Assembly: GCA_937907425.1 (NCBI GenBank)
Contig: CALCIE010000019.1
Span: 1 to 63,955, forward strand
DNA: 63,955 bases
Source: ZC4RG42 sp003242425
GTDB taxonomy: Bacteria; Pseudomonadota; Gammaproteobacteria; Burkholderiales; SG8-39
Reading direction: 5' to 3'
The notes below the pieces were generated by a model. The model did no database searches. It was given only the letters and a program-made list of their open reading frames with translations, and was not told where the DNA came from. Positions 36,267 through 44,783 of this stretch are shown piece after piece. A program made the translations under genes and the position numbers. Within the stretch, counting starts at the first letter, position 1. Each line of letters opens with the position of its first letter.

Positions 36267-36304
36267 GCGGGCGGCGGATTCTGTAAAGGACATCCGCCGC
36301 CCGC
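36267..36304 (+). other. Perfect 13-bp stem-loop in the hppA leader
   Basis: 36267-36279 pairs perfectly with 36292-36304 around a 12-base loop. There is no T run, so it is not a canonical terminator. It lies 43 bases after the pfp stop. Confidence 0.75.
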
Positions 36305-36306
36305 GG

Positions 36307-36342
36307 GGATCGCGTCCCGGCGTGGTACCCGGGACGCGGTCC
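36307..36342 (+). other. Second stem-loop in the hppA leader
   Basis: 36307-36320 pairs with 36329-36342 (14 bp, one G-U) around an 8-base loop. A third, weaker hairpin follows at 36348-36380. The hppA ATG is at 36410. Confidence 0.7.
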
Positions 36343-36409
36343 GCACGATGCCTGCCGGCCGTGTCGGCAGCCGGCGGCATGCGGCAGCTTCCACCATGGG
36401 GAGGTCCGA

Positions 36410-38467
36410 ATGAGTGCGGGTTTGTTGTTCGCCTTGGTCTGCGCCGTTCTGGCGCTCGCGTACGGCATCGGCTCCATCCGCTGGGTGCTCAGGCAGCCTG
36501 CCGGCAACGCGCGGATGCAGGAAATCGCCGGCGCGGTGCAGCAGGGCGCCTCGGCCTATCTCAACCGCCAGTACACGGCCATCGGCATCGTCGGCGCGGT
36601 GCTGTTCGTGCTCATCGGCTTCACGCTCGGCTGGCTGACGGCGGCCGGCTTCGCCGTCGGCGCGGCGCTCTCGGGCGCGGCGGGCTACATCGGCATGAAC
36701 GTCTCGGTGCGCGCCAACGTGCGTACGGCCGAGGCGGCGCGCAGCGGTCTCAATGAGGCGCTCGCCGTGGCGTTCCGCGGCGGTGCGATCACCGGTCTGC
36801 TGGTCGTGGGCTTGGGGCTGCTCGGCGTGGCGGGCTTCTATGCCGTCGTCGCCGCGCTGGCAGGACCCGATGCCGCGCAGGCCGAACTCATCAAACCGCT
36901 GGTCGGCCTCGGGTTCGGCGGTTCGCTCATTTCCATCTTCGCGCGGCTGGGCGGCGGCATTTTCACCAAGGGCGCCGACGTGGGGGCGGACCTGGTCGGC
37001 AAGGTGGAGGCGGGCATTCCCGAGGACGATCCGCGCAACCCGGCGGTGATCGCGGACAACGTGGGCGACAACGTCGGCGACTGCGCCGGCATGGCGGCCG
37101 ACCTGTTCGAGACCTACGCGGTGACGCTCATCGCCACCATGCTGCTCGGTGCGTTGATGCTGCCGGGGGTGGCGCCCGTGATCTATCCGCTCGCGCTCGG
37201 CGGCTTCTCGATCCTCGCTTCGATCATCGGCTGCTTTTTCGTCAAAGCGACCGGCGGCCGCATCATGAGCGCGCTCTATCGCGGCTTGATCGTGGCAGGC
37301 GCGCTGTCCTGCGCCGCCTTCTATCTCATCACCGAGTGGCTGATGGGCGGCGTGCTGACCCAGGTGAGCTTCGACATCGGCGGAACGCAGACGCAGATCG
37401 GCGTCTGGCGCCTGTGGGGCGCGTCCGTGATCGGGCTCGCGCTCACCGCGGCCATGGTGTACATCACCGAGTACTACACCGCGACCGAATGCGCACCCGT
37501 GCGGCACATCGCCGCGGCCTCGCAGACGGGGCATGCGACCAACATCATCGCCGGGCTGGGCGTGTCGATGCGCGCCACCGCCTGGCCGGTGCTCGCGGTG
37601 TGCGCCGCGATCCTGCTCTCTTACTGGCTCGCGGGGCTCTACGGCATCGCGATCGCGGCGACCTCGATGCTCTCCATGGCTGGCATCATCGTCGCGCTCG
37701 ATGCCTACGGCCCCATCACCGACAACGCCGGCGGCATCGCGGAAATGGCCGATCTGCCGGACGCGGTGCGCGCCATCACCGATCCCCTCGACGCGGTGGG
37801 CAACACCACCAAGGCGGTGACCAAGGGCTATGCCATCGGTTCGGCGGGTCTTGCCGCGCTGGTGCTGTTCGCCGATTACACCCATGCGCTCGGCAGCGGC
37901 GGCCGGCATCTCAGTTTCGATCTCTCCCATCATCTCGTGATCATCGGTTTGTTCATCGGCGGCCTGGTGCCCTACCTGTTCGGGGCCATGGCGATGGAAG
38001 CGGTGGGACGCGCGGCGGGCGCCGTGGTGGTGGAAGTGCGGCGCCAGTTCAGGGAGATTCCGGGCCTCATGGCCGGTACCGCGAAGCCGGATTATTCGCG
38101 CACCGTCGACATGCTCATGCGCGCGGCGATCAGGGAGATGATCCTGCCTTCGCTGTTGCCCGTGCTGGTGCCGCTCGCAGTCGGGCTGGCGCTCGGTCCG
38201 CAGGCTTTGGGCGGCGTACTGGTGGGCTCGATCGTGACCGGCCTGTTCGTGGCGATTTCGATGACGACGGGCGGCGGCGCCTGGGACAACGCCAAGAAAT
38301 ACATCGAGGACGGCAACTTCGGCGGCAAGGGTTCCGAGGCGCACAAAGCCGCGGTCACCGGCGACACCGTGGGCGATCCCTACAAGGACACGGCCGGTCC
38401 CGCGGTGAACCCGCTCATCAAGATCATCAACATCGTGGCGCTGCTCATCGTGCCGCTGATGGTCTGA
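36410..38467 (+). CDS. hppA: Membrane-bound H+-translocating pyrophosphatase, K+-independent type
   Basis: A 685-residue, about 16-helix integral membrane pump. It has the PPi/Mg site motif GADVGADLVGKVE and the DNVGDNVGDCAGM loop, plus a C-terminal GDTVGDPYKDTAGP. Lys468 and Thr471 in GNTTKAVTKGYAIGSA are the pair known to mark K+-independent H+-PPases. It couples PPi hydrolysis to proton export. GGGGAGG precedes the ATG. It ends 15 bases from the convergent secretion operon. Confidence 0.96.
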   Translation: MSAGLLFALVCAVLALAYGIGSIRWVLRQPAGNARMQEIAGAVQQGASAYLNRQYTAIGIVGAVLFVLIGFTLGWLTAAGFAVGAALSGAAGYIGMNVSVRANVRTAEAARSGLNEALAVAFRGGAITGLLVVGLGLLGVAGFYAVVAALAGPDAAQAELIKPLVGLGFGGSLISIFARLGGGIFTKGADVGADLVGKVEAGIPEDDPRNPAVIADNVGDNVGDCAGMAADLFETYAVTLIATMLLGALMLPGVAPVIYPLALGGFSILASIIGCFFVKATGGRIMSALYRGLIVAGALSCAAFYLITEWLMGGVLTQVSFDIGGTQTQIGVWRLWGASVIGLALTAAMVYITEYYTATECAPVRHIAAASQTGHATNIIAGLGVSMRATAWPVLAVCAAILLSYWLAGLYGIAIAATSMLSMAGIIVALDAYGPITDNAGGIAEMADLPDAVRAITDPLDAVGNTTKAVTKGYAIGSAGLAALVLFADYTHALGSGGRHLSFDLSHHLVIIGLFIGGLVPYLFGAMAMEAVGRAAGAVVVEVRRQFREIPGLMAGTAKPDYSRTVDMLMRAAIREMILPSLLPVLVPLAVGLALGPQALGGVLVGSIVTGLFVAISMTTGGGAWDNAKKYIEDGNFGGKGSEAHKAAVTGDTVGDPYKDTAGPAVNPLIKIINIVALLIVPLMV

Positions 38468-38482
38468 ACCGCGAGCGGGCAG

Positions 38483-39037
38483 CTAATCGGCGAAAGGCGA
38501 AGCGTTCGGCGACGCCGGCAGCGGGCGCTTCATGCTCGCGCCGTCGTAGGGCGCGGGGTCGCCGCCGCCCGATTCCTCGCCGAGCGAGCGCGCGATGAAC
38601 TTCCATTCCTGGTACGACTTGGCGCCGGCGAAGTTGAAACGGCGCGGGAAATTGGCCTGCTTGATGGGCGCGTCTTCCGACTTGCTGTACACGCCGACGA
38701 TGCCGTTGCCGGGACCGCGTACCAGGCCCCAGTCCATGGTCCCCGTCATGGGATCGGGATAGAGCTTGCGGATGTGGCGCCTCACGACCGGCAGCCGCGG
38801 ATCCTTCACCAGATCCTCCAACTTCTCGGGAAAGGTGCGCGCGCCGGGGGAATGGCGGCGGTAACTGTCGATCGCCTCCGCATAGGCGGCGCCGACGAAA
38901 AGCAGTTCCAGTTCCCGCTCGCGCTGCAGCGCCGTGCTGGTGAGCTCGGCGGCAGCGCTCAATGCCAAGCCGAGCAGCGCCACGAGGATGAGCAGCCCGA
39001 TGTAGGTGTAACCCGCGTTGCGTTTCGTCGCGCGCAT
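38483..39037 (-). CDS. Pseudopilin without Glu5 (last gene of secretion operon)
   Basis: A 184-residue prepilin-like protein. A short basic leader, then the likely peptidase site NAG|YTYIGLL and a hydrophobic helix. The +5 residue is Gly, not the Glu normally needed for pilin assembly, as in the tip pseudopilin GspK. The soluble part includes SYRRHSPGARTFPEKLEDL. It is one base downstream of the next pseudopilin gene. A tip-initiator role is inferred. Confidence 0.85.
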   Translation of the reverse strand: MRATKRNAGYTYIGLLILVALLGLALSAAAELTSTALQRERELELLFVGAAYAEAIDSYRRHSPGARTFPEKLEDLVKDPRLPVVRRHIRKLYPDPMTGTMDWGLVRGPGNGIVGVYSKSEDAPIKQANFPRRFNFAGAKSYQEWKFIARSLGEESGGGDPAPYDGASMKRPLPASPNASPFAD

Positions 39038-39038
39038 C

Positions 39039-39437
39039 TCACAGCTCGGCGTAAGGTGTGCCGTCCGAAGCGTTGCCTGGCGCGCCGCTCTTCACGTCGT
39101 AGACCTCGCCCTTCACGTTGGCATCGGGCGGCACTTCGACTACGGTCCAGGTGTCGTTGCGCTCGGTGATCGGATCCACGGGCATGCCGCGCAGATAGCG
39201 CTTCTCCACCAGCTCCTCCAGGGAATCAGGATATTTGGCGTGATCGGCGTAGTACTTGTCGAGCGCATCGCGCATGACCGCGAGCGACTGCTTGAGCGCG
39301 ACTTCCTTGGATTTGTCCACGCTGCCGAAATAGCGCGGCAGCGCGATGGTGAGCAGCGTGGCGATGATCGCCATCACGATCAGCAGCTCGACGAGCGTGA
39401 AGCCGCGTCGCATGCGGGCGAAAGTTTCCGTCACCAT
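39039..39437 (-). CDS. GspG-like pseudopilin
   Basis: A 132-residue type IV pilin-like protein with the prepilin site RRG|FTLVELLIVM (Glu5 present) and a C-terminal domain like GspG (KYPDSLEELVEKRYLRGMPVDP). The ATG at 39437 overlaps the upstream stop, giving an 11-residue leader; an internal ATG at 39413 is an alternative with only three residues before the cleavage site. Confidence 0.88.
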   Translation of the reverse strand: MVTETFARMRRGFTLVELLIVMAIIATLLTIALPRYFGSVDKSKEVALKQSLAVMRDALDKYYADHAKYPDSLEELVEKRYLRGMPVDPITERNDTWTVVEVPPDANVKGEVYDVKSGAPGNASDGTPYAEL

Positions 39438-39928
39438 TGCCGGTAGGGGATGCCGTTGATGCCCACGTCGTCGGACAGCGAATAGACGTCGTACACGTCC
39501 TCGCCTTCCTCGGGCTGGTCGGGCGGCGACTTGTAGCTGCGTTTGCCCCACGTTTCCTCCGCAGGCAGATCGAAGTCGTCGTTGAAGGGATCGCGCGGGA
39601 TACGCCGCAGGAAATAGATCTTGCGATCTTCCTGCGCGCTGCGCGCGTCCTTCACGCCTTCCACCAGCACATTCAGCGAAGGCGGATAACCGGATTCGTC
39701 CGCCTTCTTCTGGATGCGTCCTTCGTCGGCCGCCTTCTTGTATTCGTCGAGCGCGGTGCGGATCTGGCGGAGCGCGCTGCGCAACTCCTGCTCCTTGGCG
39801 CGTTTCACCGCAAGCTCAGCGAACGGCACGGCGATCGACACCAGGATGCCGATGATCGCCACCGTCACCATCAGCTCGATCAGCGTGAACCCGTGAGCGT
39901 TGCGGTAGAGCGGAAGGACGCGTGTCAC
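39431..39928 (-). CDS. GspG/PulG-like pseudopilin
   Basis: A 165-residue pseudopilin with the prepilin site AHG|FTLIELMVTV. A long helical segment rich in Lys and Arg follows, then a GspG-like domain with RIPRDPFND. It is ten bases downstream of the secretin gene. Its overlap with the next gene suggests stoichiometric production of the pseudopilins. Confidence 0.88.
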   Translation of the reverse strand: MTRVLPLYRNAHGFTLIELMVTVAIIGILVSIAVPFAELAVKRAKEQELRSALRQIRTALDEYKKAADEGRIQKKADESGYPPSLNVLVEGVKDARSAQEDRKIYFLRRIPRDPFNDDFDLPAEETWGKRSYKSPPDQPEEGEDVYDVYSLSDDVGINGIPYRQW

Positions 39929-39937
39929 GGATTCCTC

Positions 39938-42265
39938 CTATCGGGGTGCTTCCTCGTCCGGCGGAGGCTCCTGCGTTCCGGACGTCGCTGGCGGGGCGGA
40001 TGGCGCGGGCGGCGGCTCCGGCGCCTGCGTTCCGGGCTGGGCGGCGGTGATATTGAGGACGTGCGCGCCGGGTGTATCGACGGAAAGCGGCTGCCCTTTC
40101 TCGTTCTCCGCGCCCACCACTTCGATACCGATCCGTGTCGTGGTGGGTTCCTTGGCGACGACCCGGAACTGGGGCTGCACGACGTTCATGGGACTGCCTA
40201 CCACCGAAGGCCCGGTCATGCGCAGTTGCGCCACACCCGGGCTGTCGCTGCTCGCGCCCGAGACGAGTTGCAGCACGCCCGGATCGAAAGTCAGCCGGAT
40301 CGAAGCCTGGCTGCCCTCGTTGCGCGCGGGCAGACCCAGGCTCAACGCAAAGCCGCTGCCTGCGGGGACTTCTTCCGGACCGGTGACGACCAGCGACAAG
40401 CTTCCTCCGACGCCTTCTTCCGCGCCCGGTTGCGTCTGGGTCGTGGCGGGGCGCGCCGCGGTGACGGTGCCGCCACCTTGAGACTCCACGCTCAGGGCGC
40501 GCAGCGGCGTGGCGGCGATGCGCAGCGGCATGGCTCCCGGTGCCGACTCGGTGCCGGAGGGTACGTGCGTCAGCAGATGGTCCGGCCGCATGAGGTTGCG
40601 CACCACGCGCGGGGTGATGAGCAGCACGATTTCGGTCTTCACGCGCTGATCGTTGTCGCTGCGGAACAGACGGCCGAGCAGCGGAAATTCGCTGAGATAG
40701 GGCACCTTGTTTGCGGACCGTCGATCCTCGTCGTTGATGAGGCCGGCCAGCACCTGCGTTTCGCCGTCGTGCAACCGCAACGTGGTCGCCGCGTTGCGGG
40801 TGCCGAGCCGGTAGGACACCGTGCCCGAGACGTTGAGCTGTTCCAGGATGTTGCTGACTTCGAGCTGCAGCTTGATCGCGACCTGGTCGTCGAGATAGAC
40901 GTTCGGCTCGACGTCGAGCTTGAGGCCCACTTCGAGATAGTTCACCGACGAGGACACGCCCACGTTCGCGGTCGAGGTCGTGGTGATGACCGGCACTTTC
41001 TCGCCGATGTGGATGCGCGCCTTCTCGCGGTTCTTGACGCGTATGCGCGGATTGGCGAGCGTGTTCACGGCGCCGTCGGTCTGGCGCAGGTTGAATATGA
41101 TGGCCGGGTTGACGGTGAAGAAATCCCAGTCGCCGGGACGCAACTCGGTGAACTCGGACAGGCTCGAAGTACCGCTGCCCGTCGTCGTGCCCGTGCCGAA
41201 GGCGCCCAGGCTGATCTGATCCGGATAGCGGATGCCGAAGTCGCGCAGGCTGCTGGAGGCGACTTCCAGCACTTCCAGTTCCAGCACGACTTCGGGCTCG
41301 CCCAGATCCTGAGCGGCGACCAGCTGTTCGGCCAGCCGCACCGCGTCGGGCGTGTCTTTCATGACGACCAGATTGAGCTTGTCGTCGATATAGAGATCGC
41401 GTGTCTTCACCAGCGCGCGGATCATCGCCGCGGTCTGCTTCGCCTCGGCGTTGGTGAGGTAGAAACTGCGCACCACCGTTTCCTGGTAGTCCTTCTGCTT
41501 GGCCGGCGTGTTGGGGAAGACCAGCACCGTATTGTCGTTGAGGATCTTGCGGTCGAGCTGGTTGGTCACCAGCAGCAGCCGGACGATGTCGTCGAGCGGG
41601 GTGTCGCGCACGAAGATCGTGGCGCGCAGGTCCGGGCGCACGTCGCGGTCGAAGACGAAGTTGATGCCCGAAGTGCGCGAGATCACTTCGAAGACCGAAC
41701 GCAGCGGCGCGTTGCGGAATTCGAGGGTGATGGGTTTGCGCAGCGCTTCCCCCAATCGCGGCGGTTCCAGCGCCGCGCTGCTGCGGCGATCGGCGATTTC
41801 GCGCAGCAGCATGCGCGCGCGGCGCATCTCGGGCGCCTCCTTGAGCACCGAGAGCGCGAGCGCTTCGGCATCGGCGATGTCGCCGCGGCGATAGGCCGCT
41901 TCCGCCTCCTCCATGCGTGCGGCGTGACGGTGCGCCTGCGCGACGGCGTTCAGTCCGTTTTGCGCCAGCGTAGAGTCGGGTGCGATCTGCAATGCGCGCG
42001 CGTAGGCCGCTTCCGCTGCGTCCAGATCGCCGGCGGTGCGGCGCGCATCGCCTTCGCGGATCAGCGCCCGCACGATCCGGTCGCGCTGGGTGAGCCAGGT
42101 GGAATAGGCTTCGGGATGGCGGTAGCGCTCTTTCGCGGCTTCTTCCAGCACGGCCAGCCCTTCCTCGATCCGCCCCTGTGCGATCAACTCCTTGCCGCGC
42201 TCCACGGGCGAGGTGGCACAGCCGTGCAGGGCGAGGGCAAGAACGAGAATGAGTACATGGCGCAT
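39938..42265 (-). CDS. gspD: GspD-like secretin lipoprotein with TPR and cohesin-like domains
   Basis: A 775-residue outer-membrane channel protein. The lipobox LHGC places the lipidated Cys at residue 16. Residues about 20-165 resemble TPR repeats, then an STN/N0 domain (ITLEFRNAPLRSVFEVISRTSGINFVFD), an N1 domain and the secretin core with GLINDEDRRSANKVPYL and TEIVLLITPRVVR. Residues about 630-740 look like a cohesin beta-sandwich, followed by a Pro-rich tail. The ATG at 42265 starts the signal peptide. Confidence 0.9.
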   Translation of the reverse strand: MRHVLILVLALALHGCATSPVERGKELIAQGRIEEGLAVLEEAAKERYRHPEAYSTWLTQRDRIVRALIREGDARRTAGDLDAAEAAYARALQIAPDSTLAQNGLNAVAQAHRHAARMEEAEAAYRRGDIADAEALALSVLKEAPEMRRARMLLREIADRRSSAALEPPRLGEALRKPITLEFRNAPLRSVFEVISRTSGINFVFDRDVRPDLRATIFVRDTPLDDIVRLLLVTNQLDRKILNDNTVLVFPNTPAKQKDYQETVVRSFYLTNAEAKQTAAMIRALVKTRDLYIDDKLNLVVMKDTPDAVRLAEQLVAAQDLGEPEVVLELEVLEVASSSLRDFGIRYPDQISLGAFGTGTTTGSGTSSLSEFTELRPGDWDFFTVNPAIIFNLRQTDGAVNTLANPRIRVKNREKARIHIGEKVPVITTTSTANVGVSSSVNYLEVGLKLDVEPNVYLDDQVAIKLQLEVSNILEQLNVSGTVSYRLGTRNAATTLRLHDGETQVLAGLINDEDRRSANKVPYLSEFPLLGRLFRSDNDQRVKTEIVLLITPRVVRNLMRPDHLLTHVPSGTESAPGAMPLRIAATPLRALSVESQGGGTVTAARPATTQTQPGAEEGVGGSLSLVVTGPEEVPAGSGFALSLGLPARNEGSQASIRLTFDPGVLQLVSGASSDSPGVAQLRMTGPSVVGSPMNVVQPQFRVVAKEPTTTRIGIEVVGAENEKGQPLSVDTPGAHVLNITAAQPGTQAPEPPPAPSAPPATSGTQEPPPDEEAPR

Positions 42266-42269
42266 GGTG

Positions 42270-42929
42270 TTATTCGTCGTTGGGATGCGGTGCGCGTTGG
42301 ACGCGGGGGGGGTGCGGGGCGAGATCCACGTTGGTTCGCTCCAGCAGGTCTTCGTCGTCGCCGCCGGGGAGGGCGGCGCGGGCCAGGCGCGGACCGCCCG
42401 AGCGCGGCGCATTGTCGTCGAATGCGAGCGTCTGCCGCTGCCTGAGCGGCAGATAGGTGAGCACGATGCCGTGCTCGCCGATTTCCTCGACCCGATAGGT
42501 GCCTTCCAGCGTCTCGCCGACGCGCGCGATGTAGTTGCGCTCCTCGTCGGTGAGAAAGACGGTGACCGTCTTGCCTTCGACCATTTTCCCCATGTAGGTG
42601 AAAGGCAGCGGCGGCGCCTGCGGCGGAGGCGGCGGCAGGCGGGGAGCGTTGCGTGCCGCTTCCTGCGCCGCCATCTGCTTCCACGATCGCGGCGAGAAGG
42701 GATCGCCGTCCGCCTCCGCGTGCTTGCGCACGGGCAGTCCGCCGATGTCGAAGGCTTGGACGCTTTGTTCGTCCCGGGGCGCATCGGCGGCGGGCGCGGG
42801 CGCCTCGGCGCGCGCTGTCGCAACGACGGCGGCATCGTCCGCATCGTGCTCCACCCAGGCGGTCGCGCCGAGGATCAGCGCGAGCGCGACGGCGTAGAGC
42901 GTCCAGCGTTGGGGGGCGGAGAGCGTCAT
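42270..42929 (-). CDS. PilP/GspC-like proline-rich secretion protein
   Basis: A 219-residue inner-membrane protein. One N-terminal helix (residues 8-25), an Ala/Pro-rich periplasmic linker, then a small HR-like domain with FTYMGKMVEGKTVTVFL and YRVEEIGEHGIVLTYLP. This matches PilP and GspC proteins, which bridge the inner-membrane platform to the secretin. Its ATG overlaps the PilO-like stop and the secretin gene follows after four bases. Confidence 0.8.
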   Translation of the reverse strand: MTLSAPQRWTLYAVALALILGATAWVEHDADDAAVVATARAEAPAPAADAPRDEQSVQAFDIGGLPVRKHAEADGDPFSPRSWKQMAAQEAARNAPRLPPPPPQAPPLPFTYMGKMVEGKTVTVFLTDEERNYIARVGETLEGTYRVEEIGEHGIVLTYLPLRQRQTLAFDDNAPRSGGPRLARAALPGGDDEDLLERTNVDLAPHPPRVQRAPHPNDE

Positions 42930-43456
42930 GGCCCGGTATCCATGTAGAGCGTCAGCCGCAACCGCGCTTCGAGCTCGGGACTGCCGATGTCTTCGCGCCG
43001 CAGCGAAACGTCCTCCAGCGCGGCCGCCGGCACTTCCTGGAGCACCGCGGCGATGAAGCGGCGCACCTGGTCGTAGGAGCCTTGCGCGGGCAGCGAAATC
43101 CGGTAGCGGGCGAGCCGCATGTCCTTCGTTCGCTGCAGTTCGTATTCGCCGGAAGCCAGCGTAACGCCCGTTTCCTTCGCCGCGCCGTAAATCTTGCCGA
43201 GCCACAGCGGCGTGCTGTCCTTCTGCGGGAAATAGCTGTAGAAGCTGCTCAGTTGCAGATCGCGGCGCTCCGCCGGCGTGAGGCGCCCGGTGAGGCGCGC
43301 ACGCGCATCCGCCACTTCCGCCCTCAGGGCCAGCACCTCGGCGCGAAGCGGCACGCCGGCCACGAGATAGAACGCCGCCGCGCCGGCAAGCAGCGCCACG
43401 CCGGCGATGCCGGCGCGTCCGATTGCGGTCAACGGTCGGAACAGTTCGAGCTTCAT
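42926..43456 (-). CDS. PilO/GspM-like secretion protein
   Basis: A 176-residue bitopic protein. A single helix near residues 15-35 is followed by a coiled coil and a ferredoxin-like domain, with LARYRISLPAQGSYDQVRRF, the PilO/GspM pattern. Start and stop both overlap neighbours by four bases (ATGA), so it is tightly coupled. Confidence 0.83.
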   Translation of the reverse strand: MKLELFRPLTAIGRAGIAGVALLAGAAAFYLVAGVPLRAEVLALRAEVADARARLTGRLTPAERRDLQLSSFYSYFPQKDSTPLWLGKIYGAAKETGVTLASGEYELQRTKDMRLARYRISLPAQGSYDQVRRFIAAVLQEVPAAALEDVSLRREDIGSPELEARLRLTLYMDTGP

Positions 43457-43983
43457 TGCTGCTGGATCCAGTTGGCCGTGAGCGTGAAGCGGATGCCGCC
43501 CTCCCGCTGTTCCTCGTGCGAGTTGAGCAGGACGTCGGCGAAGCGTTCGGTGTTCTGCAGGCGCACGATGTAGTCGAGCAGGTCCGAGTAGTTGCGCGCC
43601 TCGCCGCGCAGTCGCACGGTGCTGCCGGATGCGCCCGGCTGTACGCCGAGCAGCGCCACGTGCGGCGTGGCGGCGCGCTCGAGTTCGAGGAACAAGGCAT
43701 CCCAGGGGCGGGCGAGCTCGTTCAGCACCAGACGCGCGTAATCCAGCTCCTTGGCGACCAGCGTCGGGTCGCCCATGGGCCGGGCAAGCTGCGGGAGTTC
43801 GCGCCGCATCAGCTTGCGCACCTCGGTCCGTTGCGACTGCAACCGTTCGCGCTCGCTGCTGGCGGAGACGTAATCCGCGGTGGCGGCCGTGGCGGCGAGC
43901 AATCCCGCGGCGAGCAGTACAGGTCCGATCCATGCGGGGGTGCGGGTCTCGCGCACGAAACTGAGATCGAGACGGCGCATCAT
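43453..43983 (-). CDS. PilN-like secretion protein
   Basis: A 176-residue protein. It begins MMRRLDLSFV, has one membrane helix near residues 18-36, then a coiled coil and a small domain containing VRLRGEARNYSDLLDYIVRLQ, typical of PilN/GspL C-terminal domains. It is coupled on both sides by ATGA overlaps. Confidence 0.85.
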   Translation of the reverse strand: MMRRLDLSFVRETRTPAWIGPVLLAAGLLAATAATADYVSASSERERLQSQRTEVRKLMRRELPQLARPMGDPTLVAKELDYARLVLNELARPWDALFLELERAATPHVALLGVQPGASGSTVRLRGEARNYSDLLDYIVRLQNTERFADVLLNSHEEQREGGIRFTLTANWIQQQ

Positions 43984-44783
43984 TGCAGCGTTCCGTTCGC
44001 GGCTGCCGTACCCAGCGGGTGCCACTCGAACTGCCAACCCGAAGCTTGCGCGGCAGCGTTCAAGGGAGTGTCGGCGACCAGGAACACGCGGCCGGCAGGC
44101 ACGCCGTTGGCGAGCCGGGCACGTTCGAGCAGCGGCGGCAGCGCCGTCTCCAGTTCGCCGCGCTGCCGTTCGCTCATCACGAAACGCCACTGGCCGTGCT
44201 CCGCATAAGCCAGCGTGATGCGGCCCGGTTCGGCGATGCAGAGCCACGTCGGCGATTTGCCGAAGGCTTTGCGCAATCGATTGAAAGCCGCGGCCAGCAA
44301 CGGCTCGACGGTGTCGACATCGAGCTCAGCGCGTGCCAGGGCGTCGACGATCGACTGCAGCAGTTCCTGATCGGTGCCGGCGGCGACGGCATTCGGCGCG
44401 CCGCGTGCCTCGTCGACGGCCACCTGCCAGCGTTGCGCGCGCTCGCCGTAGACCGCCTGGAGCTGATGACGCGCGGCGAGCAAACGTTCCTCGCGGCCGC
44501 GCAGCTTCGCCAGTCCCGGCACCAGGGCATAGCGGACGAAGTGGTTCGACAGCCGGACCTGCACCGTACTCGCGCGCCAGGCGAGGCGTTCGAGGCCCGC
44601 GTTCAAATTGCGCAGCGCGAACGCCGCGCCGCCGTCTTCGCCGTCCTCGCATTCGAGCACCAGATGCTCGGCAGGCTGTCCGTTGCGCCGGCACAGGAAC
44701 TCCACGCGATAGGGCGCGAGCAGGATTTCGCGTCTTTCGCGGCGCGCCAGCCGGGCGACCGGTTCAAGCCACGAAGGTGACAC
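43980..44783 (-). CDS. PilM-like cytoplasmic secretion protein
   Basis: A 267-residue soluble protein without membrane helices, resembling a short actin-like PilM/GspL N-terminal protein. Visible features are the helical ELLQSIVDALARAELDVDTVEP and the RITLAYAEHGQW strand. It has a GTG start at 44783, 20 bases inside gspE. The identification rests on position (between gspE and PilN) as much as on sequence. Confidence 0.7.
   Translation of the reverse strand: MSPSWLEPVARLARRERREILLAPYRVEFLCRRNGQPAEHLVLECEDGEDGGAAFALRNLNAGLERLAWRASTVQVRLSNHFVRYALVPGLAKLRGREERLLAARHQLQAVYGERAQRWQVAVDEARGAPNAVAAGTDQELLQSIVDALARAELDVDTVEPLLAAAFNRLRKAFGKSPTWLCIAEPGRITLAYAEHGQWRFVMSERQRGELETALPPLLERARLANGVPAGRVFLVADTPLNAAAQASGWQFEWHPLGTAAANGTLQ

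Noticed and set aside
39437..42445. 1002-codon open frame on the plus strand opposite the secretin
   Set aside because: It mirrors the GspD gene in high-GC DNA; the product is low-complexity and lacks a start signal.
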